From contig CM119263.1 in NCBI GenBank assembly GCA_051294375.1, forward strand, positions 27,490,568-27,554,567: a stretch of DNA of 64,000 bases, read 5' to 3'. The notes beneath the pieces are model-generated. The model was not told where the DNA came from. It did not search any database and was given only the letters and a program-made list of their open reading frames with translations. This document shows positions 24,883 through 33,802 of this stretch, piece by piece (the stretch's first letter is position 1; each line of letters starts with the position of its first letter). Source of the stretch: Paraspadella gotoi. Its lineage: Eukaryota; Chaetognatha. The position numbers and the translations under genes were made by a program.

Positions 24883-27800
24883 AGATGAGAGAGAGAGAAA
24901 ACATAACTTATCCCTGCTGCGAATTTAAATGTGAGTTTATCATTAATTTAAAAGATAACAGTTTTTCTTTATTGTTTTTGACAGACTTAGTGTTTATTGA
25001 GTTTGTATTCGTTGTAAAAAACTTTAAGATTCCCAAATTTTACTAATTGTCTGTTGAAAAATAAAAATATAATGGAGTAAAAAAGTAACCTAAGAAATAA
25101 GACGAGAAGTGACTCAGATCTAAACAAGTTCGGCGCGAAACCCTGAACCCTTCCCTTAATCCCCATCGCCCCTTCTCAAACCTTAACACCCCTCCCGTTT
25201 TTCTTCCCATATTTTCACACCTCAACCCCCCGCCCCCCCCACTCCATCAACATCCCCACCGCCGCAGCCTCTCCCGGAAAACCTCAACAACTCGGACGAT
25301 TCCTGCCGGCAAGGACGCAGATCCCTTACAGCAGCGGCATCCAGTCGGACCTCAGCGGCGCCAGCGACAACAACAACCGCGGCAGCCACGTCGGCGCCGC
25401 CCTCCACGTCAACGACCAATACATCCTCAGCGGCGGCGATCCTTGCCAATGGTACGGCGGGAGCCACCACAGCGGCAGCGGCGTCAGCAGCACCGGGTCT
25501 CGCCACGCATCAGAGCCGCACGACGGTCGCTACCAGCAGCTCAAAAACCCTCCGCCGGTTTCGGCCTCGGGCCATCGAGGCGGCAAGGCGCCCCTCATGA
25601 ACCTCGGCGACATGTTGCCCCCGCCGCCAGAACACCCTCCTCCGCCGACGGACGCCGAAAGCGCGGCCGAGAGCTCGCCCCCCGGTTCGCCCCACATGGA
25701 GCACCCCAGCCGCGTTCTCGGCGGAACCATCGGAGTGGCCGGCTCGCGAGGCTACCCCGTTCCCTCGTCCTACCAACACGGCCGCGGTCCGCCTGGCACG
25801 ATGATGGGCTTCGTGCCGTCGCCCCGGACCAACCCGCGATCCATGACTATTCCCCAGCAAAGCGACCTCAACCCACCCGGCCCGGCGCCCCCTGTTCGTC
25901 ACTACAAACTCGTTCCCATCCCCAACGCTGGCGAGTCCCCCGGCGGATCGCCCGTCCCTCAGACCGTCTACCTGACCCAGCAGTCCTTGCCCGGTTGCCC
26001 GCCGACGGGGACCAATCCTTGCTGCGCTCAAAACGCCTTCGACAACGGGCAGTACGGACACTGCGGAGGGCAGTGTGGGAGCGAGCCCGGACTGGCGCAG
26101 CCGGGCTACGCCGCACGGTAAGTTAGCCTGACGGGGAAATGAATTGGACGGACACTTAAAAGGGTCTTCTTCGTAGTTTCGCTGTCCTTGCGCCCGAGCT
26201 CGGCCAAAGTCAATACCAACACTGTGGGTCCTAGAGTGATGTACATTTTAAATTCTATGTACAGTTTATGACAATATAATATAATGCATAATACTTTCCT
26301 ATTACGTTAATGAGAAAAAAAATAAAGAGCTTGGTCGTTCGGCTCAGCAAAATTGCGACCAGGATCCAAATAACAGCACTGATAATTTTTGGGATAAAGT
26401 AGCACTTTTCTATTCTTTATTCTAGTTGATGGTTTTTAACTTTTTACACACACCAAAAAAAAACAAACAAACTTTTCCTTTGCATCCGTTTAAAAACCAA
26501 CCAATTTTCTATCCCTATCCTTTTATTTTTTCTCCTTTCCTTTTTTTTCCTCTTGCCTGTCCTTTCTCCGATGGAAAAACAAAAAAAAAACCTTTAGGAT
26601 AGAGATTGATGAGAAGGGAATGCCTCTCTTGCACTTTGACTACGACGGGCAACAACAGCCAATGAGCGCCTCCATCATTAGCAACGAACTGCCTCTGGCG
26701 CCGAGCCACCCGCTGCGGTACCCCACCAGCAGCACCGCCTCGCGGGGATCCCCGTCGAGAGATCTTCAGCAGCTGGAGCAGCACCAACTGCAAATGCAAC
26801 AGCAGCTCCAACAAATACAACAGTTACAACAACAACAACAGCAACAACAACAGCTCAGAACTCGCCCGTCCCCTCTCCACCGCAGCGCCCACCTCTACCC
26901 GCCGGGCGCGTCGGTCAAAGGCGCCTCCTTGGCCGACTTCGACGGAAACGTGTCGGCCTCTTGGAACTCCGTGTCGGGATGCGACACTTCCAACCCGGAC
27001 AGCAGTTGCTCGTCCGCGCGATCCTCCGTCGTCGACACCTCGGATGACGACGGCGACGACGACGCCCGCGTCCTCGGCGTCGGCGACGACGAAGGCGACG
27101 ACGAATTCGCCGCAGCCGTCGCCCGACTTCAAGGGAAGGAAGTCAAAGGACGGAAACCCGGCGCCAAATTTCCGTCAGGTAGCGAGATGGAGAGCGAGAC
27201 GCGCTGATAAAAGAAACAAATTTTAAATCTATAAATAAACATTTCTTCTTGAAAACTTGTCTTTTAGTTTTACTTCCAAATTTAAGATGATTTTTTATAT
27301 CCTTCATTCCGTTTAACCAGAGGCCTTAGTTTCTCAAGATGAAATTATTGAAAAATTATTATACATAAGAGATAGGTGAACAAAAAAACAGACACGTAGA
27401 TAGTTTGTGATATCCCCTAACCCGTCCTCTCCCCCAACCCTTCCTTGCGCCCCGCGAACACCCGCGATTGTGTGTTTTTTCTCTCGTCTTTAAAATCTTA
27501 AAAGCCGGATCAGATGCCGGGAAAAAGAGGGCGGATGCCGCTAAAACGTCGGCAGATGCCGCTAAAAACCCGGCGAATACGGCGGCTGCTGCTGCGGCAG
27601 CGACGGGTGCGGCGGACGCTGCAGCCCGGCGTCGTTTGTTGGATCAGATCGGACTCGAGCATCTCGAGCGCCTGATCGACGAATGCGAAACAGATTTCGA
27701 TTAGAGTGTTTTTGTTTTTTCTATTTCGTTTTAAAAAAACAACAACAAAATCGAGGCGAATCTGTTGCCGTGAGTTTTTTTTTTTTTTTTTTTTTTTTTT

Positions 27801-28885
27801 GTCTATGTAGTTTTGGTTTGAAAGTGTCAGTCTTAGAAAATATACTAACATAAACGTTGTCGAAGAATTTACTTGTCGTAACGCGCGTCGTAATTGAAAT
27901 GTATGAAATTTGAAACTGAAATTGGAAAAAGAGAAATCGTTGGGCTTTTTTGTTGAAATTGACGAAAGGGAGAGAGTTAATAAAAATGCGATTGACCCAT
28001 TAAAGAGGAGCGATTGATATATTAAAGAGGAGCGATTGACCCATTAAATATGAAAGATTCTTACTATTTGTTCAGGTAGTTCGTATCTCGCAAATCTAAC
28101 GAGCAACTCCGTCTCTATTTTCCCTCTACAGACCGCCCCTCTAACGGATCTCGAAAACGCGGGAAGAGCAGACGAAAGGAATCGAAAGCGGACGACGAGT
28201 TTGGGCGCGGCGGCAACGGCGGCTGCGGCGGCGGCGTCGAAGACCCCGTCGAGCGCGAGAACCGATTGGCAATGGCGGCGTGGACTCTCTCTCTCACCGC
28301 ACCTCGCCAAGAGGGACACAATGCCGCCCCCGCCGCCGGACCCCGACACCCGCCCACCTCTCCCCCGACAGCAGCGGGCAGCTGCCTCGGCGGCGTCGCC
28401 GATCTCACCTCCGCCGCGTCCGCCGCCAACGCCCGGCCCCCCCAGACTCCGGCCAATTCGGAGCGCCATCCAACGGAGATTTTAGGTAACAACAACGGGA
28501 GTTTCGAACGCCCCTCTAACATTTACAACGCCACGCCCACTCACAACAAACCGTCGTCGCGACGAAACGACGCCCTGGACGATTCCCCGCGCAAACCTTC
28601 CGCCGCCTATCACCCTTACGAGCGAGTGCTGCCCTCGCCCGCCGACGCGGCGGCCCAGAGAAAATCCCTCGTCATTTCCGGTTTGGAAAAGACGCAATTG
28701 GCGGCGGAGAAAATAAGCGAGAAATACGAAAAATCGGGAGGCGTGACGTCTCCTTACTCGCAGCTCAACTTCACTAACATGTCGTCGCCCAATAACAGTT
28801 CCGCCTCCACGCCCTGTCCCACCTCACCGCCTCCCCCGCCACGCCGCCGAGGGCGGAAATCACGCAGACGTAGAGAGAGAATGAG

Positions 28886-28966
<81 letters not shown>

Positions 28967-30018
28967 TTTGTTCTCTCGTTTTCGTTTCCGTTCTTCAATC
29001 GACATTTCCCTCTTGTAAACAAAACAGACGAAACGAAAACAAACATAAAAAAAAAACAAAGACGCGGAAAATACAAACAAATTCCTTTTCTCATCTCGCT
29101 TCAAAATTCTTTCTTCTCCCGTGTATTTTTTTTTCTTAACCACTAGACTTTTGCACTTTTTTTCGAGACTCACAACTAATACCCTAGACATAGAGTTCTA
29201 ACTCTGTCCACACGATGGCGCGCAAGGCTCTGCTGGGCACGCCGGCGGCGCCCGACGCTGGCGCCGCTCGCGGTACCCGTGCCGTACCGTCAGGCGCGGA
29301 GCCCTTTTTTTCTTAAAGCGTAGTCTTCTCGACTAGAGACTGAAAAGTAAGAAGCCGCTTTAAAACTTTCGTCACCGCATGATAATTCAAAAATTCCGCG
29401 CATGACCTTTTTTTTCCTTTATTTTAATCATTCGATATTTATGTAAAAAATAAAAAAAGTTAAAAAGGCAAGAGCGATAATCTTTTGAATATAAAACCGA
29501 CCAACTTCGGCGGATTCGTGACAATTATAAAAACTTTTTTTTTGTTAGTATTTTTTTTTTTAGCATTTAATAATTAGTATTTAATTTTAACCTTAGAAGC
29601 TTATTACTTTTTCGTCGCACGTCCCCGTCAAGTGTAACTTTCGTTTTATTTTTCCTTCCCGAGTTTAAGTTCGCGAATAACATCGGTCCATCCTTTTTCC
29701 CTTCCCTTCCCCTCTCCTTCCCCCCCCCCTCATAATCAGATTCAATACTACGAGGTCTCTCCAACGACGCCCTCTTCTCCTGACACCGTCAAGGGCGTCT
29801 CAAACCCTTCGTCGCCGACGAGGACGCCGCCGACTCGGAAGCCGCCGCTGCCGGGACGTAAACCCGCCTTGCCGACGCTGCCGACGTCGTCGTCGCCCTC
29901 CTCGTCGCCGGCCGCCGGATCTTGCCCTCCCTCTCCCCACGTGGGCCCCGCCGCTCGTTCCTCCGGCGCCGCCAAGTTGCCGACCGCAAATCAGGCATTG
30001 GCGCCGCAGTTGGCGTGA
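20230..30018 (+). CDS. robo: Roundabout (Robo) axon-guidance receptor, 3' part of the gene
   Basis: Robo is the transmembrane receptor for Slit and mediates repulsion of growth cones. Seen here: a first FN3 domain beginning PGPPSKPEVTDVTKDSVTLT, the signature opening of Robo FN3-1, then two more FN3 domains, a transmembrane helix and a long proline/serine-rich tail with YAEV (CC0-like), GPYAVT (CC1-like) and MLPPPPEHPPPP (CC2, Ena-binding type). Exons: 20230-20532, 20768-20994, 21482-21721, 22136-22383, 22627-22766, 23205-23612, 24449-24753, about 25321-26117, 26598-27178, then either 27505-27704 or 28132-28889 plus 29740-30018. Codon phases agree at every junction, with some doubt at the start of the 25321 exon. 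The first exon starts in phase 1 after a clear acceptor, so the Ig domains and start codon lie upstream and are not in view. Introns are 103 to about 850 bp and AT-rich, several with microsatellites. Identification is firm; the C-terminal exon choice is inference. Confidence 0.94.
20768..20994 (+). CDS. robo: robo exon: FN3 domain 2, N-terminal half
   Basis: The acceptor is cccccgaccag and the donor AATAAG|gtgaga. The exon enters in phase 1 and leaves in phase 0. It encodes a linker and the first FN3 strands (STSIKINWQ, VEGFNIVYRA). The second half of the domain is in the next exon. Confidence 0.88.
21482..21721 (+). CDS. robo: robo exon: end of FN3 domain 2 and start of FN3 domain 3
   Basis: This is an 80-codon exon, phase 0 at both ends, acceptor ccccaactcag and donor TACAAG|gtgaga. 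It contains LEEFTTYEIRLQPF (the FN3-2 F strand) and then SSPPRELSVRV and AITITWTPPP (the FN3-3 A-B strands). The 487 bp intron before it is A-rich with no other signal. Confidence 0.92.
22136..22383 (+). CDS. robo: robo exon: end of FN3 domain 3 and juxtamembrane region
   Basis: The acceptor gatcgatctcag follows an ATCA/ATCG-rich intron tract and the donor is TG|gtgaga. It encodes YCLANETKFHVNITTN, with potential N-glycosylation sites, and GMAYRVEVAAFTRVGVG, the end of FN3-3. It then runs to RQVVSEPW just outside the membrane. It leaves in phase 2. Confidence 0.92.
22627..22766 (+). CDS. robo: robo exon: transmembrane helix
   Basis: The split Trp codon is completed here and the exon continues FIATIGTALWLALFIFSVWV, one hydrophobic helix. 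The basic stop-transfer stretch CYKRRQRKKT follows. The donor is AACG|gtaaga in phase 1. The PWF-hydrophobic arrangement matches the Robo membrane boundary. Confidence 0.92.
23090..23202. repeat. (AAAC)n microsatellite ending at a robo splice acceptor
   Basis: CAAAA/CAAAC units run for about 110 bp straight into the acceptor aaaacag at 23204. The tract has almost no pyrimidine run except single C residues. Confidence 0.93.
23205..23612 (+). CDS. robo: robo exon: proximal cytoplasmic domain
   Basis: The exon follows an (AAAC)n tract ending in an acceptor (aaaacag) and closes at CGCG|gtacgg, phase 1 at both ends. It encodes MMMLPDLSNYAAPNFKTLP and a Ser/Gly/Ala-rich stretch. No recognised domain is present; its place between the membrane helix and the CC0 motif fits Robo. 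A (CT)n tract begins about 17 bp after the donor. Confidence 0.87.
23629..23690. repeat. (CT)n after a robo donor
   Basis: A perfect CT array beginning 17 bp inside the intron. The rest of this 836 bp intron is AT-rich with no further signal. Confidence 0.95.
24449..24753 (+). CDS. robo: robo exon: CC0/CC1-like tyrosine motifs
   Basis: The acceptor is accacacag and the donor CGGCCG|gtgagt. It encodes a His/Asn-rich stretch, then APEYAEVGS (CC0-like) and GPYAVTNMV, which resembles the Robo CC1 core PYATT. In Drosophila Robo these tyrosines are Abl phosphorylation sites; the same role here is inference. The exon leaves in phase 0. Confidence 0.88.
24765..24897. repeat. (GA)n after a robo donor
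   Basis: A GA/GATA array begins about 18 bp after the donor gtgagt. Confidence 0.95.
25321..26117 (+). CDS. robo: robo exon: CC2 Ena/VASP-binding proline motif
   Basis: The open frame contains MNLGDMLPPPPEHPPPP, a textbook Robo CC2 sequence, followed by a Gly/Pro/Ser-rich tail with several cysteines near the end. The donor is CACG|gtaagt in phase 2. The start is uncertain. An acceptor at 25320 gives the required phase 0, while the stronger pyrimidine tract ends at an AG at 25267, which would put the exon out of phase with the previous one. Confidence 0.82.
26598..27178 (+). CDS. robo: robo exon: polyglutamine and acidic cytoplasmic region
   Basis: The exon enters in phase 2 after acceptor cctttag. 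It encodes IEIDEKGMPLLHFDYDG, a Gln-rich run of about 35 residues (26763-26853) coded mostly by CAA/CAG, then a Ser/Asp-rich stretch (DDDGDDD). The donor is TCAG|gtagcg in phase 1. If the donor is not used, the frame runs ten more codons to a TGA at 27205-27207, with AATAAA at 27234-27239, so intron retention would also give a usable end. Confidence 0.84.
27505..27704 (+). CDS. robo: robo candidate alternative terminal exon
   Basis: The acceptor is atcttaaaag and two bases complete the phase 1 codon left by the exon ending at 27178. The frame reads an Ala/Lys-rich helix-like stretch with the repeated unit ADAAK, then LLDQIGLEHLERLIDECETD, and ends at TAG 27702-27704. An AATAAA lies at 27979-27984, before the next exon. 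The alternative is that this exon is skipped in favour of 28132-28889. Confidence 0.6.
27979..27984 (+). terminator. Poly(A) signal AATAAA for the alternative robo end
   Basis: A canonical hexamer lies 275 bp after the TAG at 27704 and before the next exon at 28132. This is consistent with 27505-27704 being a true terminal exon. The hexamer alone is weak evidence in AT-rich DNA. Confidence 0.35.
28132..28889 (+). CDS. robo: robo exon: distal cytoplasmic region, distal isoform
   Basis: Acceptor ttccctctacag. It enters in phase 1, compatible with the exon ending at 27178. It encodes a basic start (GSRKRGKSRRK), a Pro/Ala-rich middle, then KPSAAYHPYERVLPSP and SPYSQLNFTNMSS and a run of prolines. 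The donor TGT|gtgaga leaves phase 0, matching the last exon; the base before the GT is unusual. Another frame reads MPPPPPDPDTRPPLPRQ, a CC3-like proline run, but stops at 28486. Confidence 0.72.
28890..28962. repeat. (GA)n beginning at a robo donor
   Basis: The donor itself (gtgagag) is the first unit of a GA array of about 70 bp. Confidence 0.93.
29740..30018 (+). CDS. robo: robo last exon, distal isoform
   Basis: A long C-rich tract ends in ataatcag. The frame opens IQYYEVSPTTPSSPD, continues Pro/Ser-rich (PTRKPPLPGRKP) for 92 codons and stops at TGA 30016-30018. It begins with no start codon. Phase 0 fits the donor at 28889. Antisense frames here are shadows. Confidence 0.75.
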   Translation: MQYYEVSPTTPSSPDTVKGVSNPSSPTRTPPTRKPPLPGRKPALPTLPTSSSPSSSPAAGSCPPSPHVGPAARSSGAAKLPTANQALAPQLA

Positions 30019-30150
30019 AATGGTGACGTCAACTGTGACGCCACGTCGGAAGACGGACGCGGCCTCGTTCAAAACCTCCTCCCGTCGGGGAAAAAAGGGA
30101 GAAACGAAATCAAAAATGAAAAAAAATTTTAAAAAATTTAAAAATGGGGA

Positions 30151-30156
30151 AATAAA
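30151..30156 (+). terminator. Poly(A) signal AATAAA for the distal robo isoform
   Basis: A canonical AATAAA lies 133 bp after the TGA at 30018, in AT-rich sequence. A (CT)n microsatellite follows at 30210-30300. Confidence 0.55.
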
Positions 30157-30159
30157 TGT

Positions 30160-30205
30160 TTGATGGAAAAGTTAAAACTGTCCCGCTGTGAACATTCCGA
30201 GAGAC

Positions 30206-30296
<91 letters not shown>

Positions 30297-32223
30297 CACT
30301 CTTTCTCCGTCGATCTTTGCTGCTCAGATGTCGCCTAAAAGATTTCCATATATAAACACTTCGCCACAATTGCTCTTTTATTTCAAAAAAGTGTCTTCGA
30401 TTCCGATCGATAGATTCCGCCATGAAAAAAAATATTATCGAAAAAAAATGATTTTTTTTTTGGTTAACTTTTTTCATTCTGGTTATTAATTAATATTGAG
30501 TCGCTTTTATTGAATGAGATTTGAACAAAGGATTCTAAAGCTTAGATTTAGTTTTCCTTTTTTTTTTGACGTCCTTCAATTCGTTTTTTATTGTGTGTCT
30601 TATTAATTTAATGGTCAACGATTATGCAGAAAAAAACATTTAACACATATTAGACTAATTACTTTTTCATCTCAAAATGTGACTGTCTTTTTAATTTATA
30701 TTTCTCCCGTTTCACTGTTGTTGTTTGTTGATGCTTTAGATTCATCTTTTCTTTAATTCAGATTTGAACAAAAAAATACCAATTTTAACGAATGTTTTTC
30801 TAGTAAAATGCTTAAATTATGTATCTTTGTAATTGCAACTTCACGAGTAAAACATATGTAAATAAACTGTACTTTGGAAACAATATTTAAGTCTCGGGGA
30901 TGAGGCTCTAATTAAAAAAATAGTCAATTCTCGAAATGTTTTTTGAACAATTCGCTGATTTAGCCTCATTCCCAGATTCATCAACAAAGACTATGTACAT
31001 AACCTTCATTAATGTTATAAATTATTATTAAAGTGATTATTGTGCATTTTGAAAAAAAACTTTTTTATCGTTGCCAAATGAAGCAAGATAGAAACTGAAA
31101 TGGTATAGCTACATTGATGAAGAGTCGATGATGAAGAATTGATTCATGATAGAAAAAGCTTATAGCTGCTATTAGTACGTAAAAAAATACCAAGATGTAA
31201 TTCATAAAGTGAATGAGCGTCTAGTGCTTAAAATTTCAAAACTAAAAGCCTGGAAAAGTGGAACAAAAATAATTACCGGAGTAAATAAAAAAATAGAATC
31301 CCGGAAGTAATTTCACAGTCAAGCATGGCAGGTATACTTTGGTAATATATTTAGATGTTAAGGAATTTAATATATAGTATATGGAAAAGAAGTTGAATCA
31401 CAAACAATATTGAATCAAAATTATCGAATTATCCAAAAATAAGCTATAGAGAATTTTTTTATTTTATGAAATTGGTACAACCAATATAAAAATTATCCAT
31501 TCATTTAATAAATAAGCTATCTTGCCCCTGACTTTGGACAGGCTTTGGTGGTTTAAGGCCTCCATCACTCTTACAAGATAATGACATAGCAGGTCTCTGT
31601 AAGCTTTCAATAAAGACTCTCTCACAGTCTCATTTATTATTTCCCTGAGTACCTGGCTTCCCTAACAATGAAGTAGTATAATGTTTCAAAAAATGTTTCA
31701 ATTGTATGAAAAGACTACTCCCTTAAGTTCTAGATCGGGGAATACTATATCGTTTCCGCCCAGCATCAAAATACAAGGAGTTGAATTTTATGAAATTGGT
31801 ACAACCAATATAAAAATTATCCATTCATTTAATGAATAAGCTATCTTGCCCCTGACTTTGGACAGGCTATGAGTCTTCTTTTGTTTTCTAAAAAGAAATC
31901 ATGATTATTTTGACGATGCAACGATAGAGGGCTAAAACTATAATGTGCTTTTGTTCAATCGATTTTGACTATTGACTAATGACTATTGCAATCCAAAGAA
32001 AAGAGAGAAAATTGATCTCACTTACAAGTGCATGTGCTTACAAGTTACATTATAAGTATTGCTGAAAAATTAGTTGTGAAATGATAATTCTTTTTGTATT
32101 GATGTTTTACAGATGTTCAAAAATTGTTCATTTTAACAATTAGCATCGATAATATACCCTAAAAATTGTAAAATAAAAGGGATAAATGATTCTGCCTTTA
32201 CTCTCCGAGTCCCTTTTAATGCG
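30160..32223. other. Intergenic, AT-rich; dispersed repeats
   Basis: CT array (30210-30298), then AT-rich DNA with a pair of direct repeats. No exon is supported. Confidence 0.7.
31461..31870. repeat. Pair of about 85 bp direct repeats of a dispersed family
   Basis: GAAATTGGTACAACCAATAT to TTTGGACAGGCT occurs at 31464-31548 and again at 31789-31871 with one base different in the middle. Degenerate relatives begin at about 45885 and 58503, the first with the matching downstream gcc(t)cc-tcc/acgagataat segment. Confidence 0.85.
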
Positions 32224-32675
32224 ATGTTACTGATTGGACGGTTAGGCGATTTTAACAATATTTTGGGTCAACGTAAATGTCGAGTCGTAATAAAATTTAT
32301 AAAATGGGACATGAATTACGAGTTAATTAAGTCCGTGTTGTATTGTATTTTTTCCCCATTTTATGAAGATAAAAAAGGGAAAAACGTCAGGATTCAAGCG
32401 CCAAAGAAAGGCAAAGGACAAGAGGTGACCTTGAATGTCACTGTACATCTCAGTTAATTGTATTACAATATTTCAAGATGAAGGTTTAAAATCAGCATTT
32501 TTTTTTTTTTTTTGCAAATCTAGAAACACGAACTGCCCACTCTTGCGGACGGATTAGCCGTCAAAAAAATCCCTGGCGAAGAGAACAAACAAACGCCCGC
32601 TAAGACCCCGTCGGCAACTGTCGCTCCTACTGAGCATCACGAGGAAGAGAAGAAAAAGCCAAAAAAGAAGAGATC
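32224..32675 (+). CDS. Channel exons 1-2: basic N-terminal cytoplasmic region
   Basis: Exon 1 (32224-32424) ends GKNVRIQAPKKGKGQE|gtgacc in phase 0. Its first half is AT-rich and less convincing, so the true first codon may be elsewhere. Exon 2 (32524-32675) reads KHELPTLADGLAVKKIP and ends in a Lys run (EEEKKKPKKKRS), phase 2. Cytoplasmic N-termini rich in charge are usual before S1 in CNG channels. No known domain. Confidence 0.65.
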
Positions 32676-33707
32676 GTGAGTTGTAATTGAATTAGATAAA
32701 ACTTGATAACTCTAGTGACTATCGTTACCTATCGTTGCCTGTCGGAGAAAAGGGGTTCCGTATGAAAAGGGGAATGGACTGCGATTAATCTCTCATCATT
32801 AATCAATCAATGACCGAATCGTTCTCAAAATTGTATCGATCTATTATATTATGCCATCGTGGACGCAACAACTACAACCCGCAACCTCGGTCAAACCATT
32901 GACCTTACTTTCAACCTTACCTAACTTTGAACTAGTAAATGCCATTGTTATAGACTTAGCATCTGAGCTTTTTACTGTAAATGTTATTAACCTTGTTGAA
33001 GAATAAATTCATTCTTACTCTGAAACTTGTTGCTGTCCACACCAGATCATTTGCATGGAAGCTAGATTGAAAGATTGCGCTTTGTTATTATTTTGTAAGA
33101 AGGATTGAGGCCAGAACCCAACATTGCCTGTTCAAAGTCATTTTTATATTACTTGTACCAATTTCAGATGCTACCAGCGATCAATCCGCTTGCGTCATCC
33201 CTACCTGCTGAACCCAGGTCACCCGGGCATCGCTTTCCTTCGTCTCATAGATATGATCACCTGGATCGTTTATTATTTCATCATCAGGAAAATTCAGGCT
33301 CGTCCTTGTTCGTCTTGCGTTCATCATATGTCTCATGTCATACGTCGGAATCCATATCAATAACCGTCTGTTTCCATCAGTGTTCGCTTTTATATGCCTT
33401 TTTATGTCACACATCAAACAAATTTAGGACGTTATTATGCGCGCATTCAGCAGTTAAACATAATTTTAAAGCATTGACAAATACTAACTTACTAAGCGAA
33501 AAAAAATGTAACCTAATCATGAAAGTGAATTGAGAAAGAGTCGGCACCGAATCTAACGCTTAACTGTGCGTACTTTTGCCTTCAGTTCGACAATCTACCG
33601 GAGGGACCTCCGTTTTTCGATCCGTACACGGAGTACGTACGATATTTCAACGACGTTCATCGAAAGGACTTTTCTTATGAATCCAGGTTTTTTTTCTTTG
33701 ACGGTTT

Positions 33708-33802
<95 letters not shown>

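Noticed and set aside
28201-28485. Alternative frame with MPPPPPDPDTRPPLPRQ, CC3-like
   Set aside because: It stops at 28486 and does not match the incoming splice phase, while the chosen frame stays open to 28889 and fits both neighbours. A frame change here is not ruled out.
33105-33533. 142-codon frame overlapping channel exon 3
   Set aside because: The neighbouring frame gives the S1 helix and matching splice phase, so this one is a shadow.
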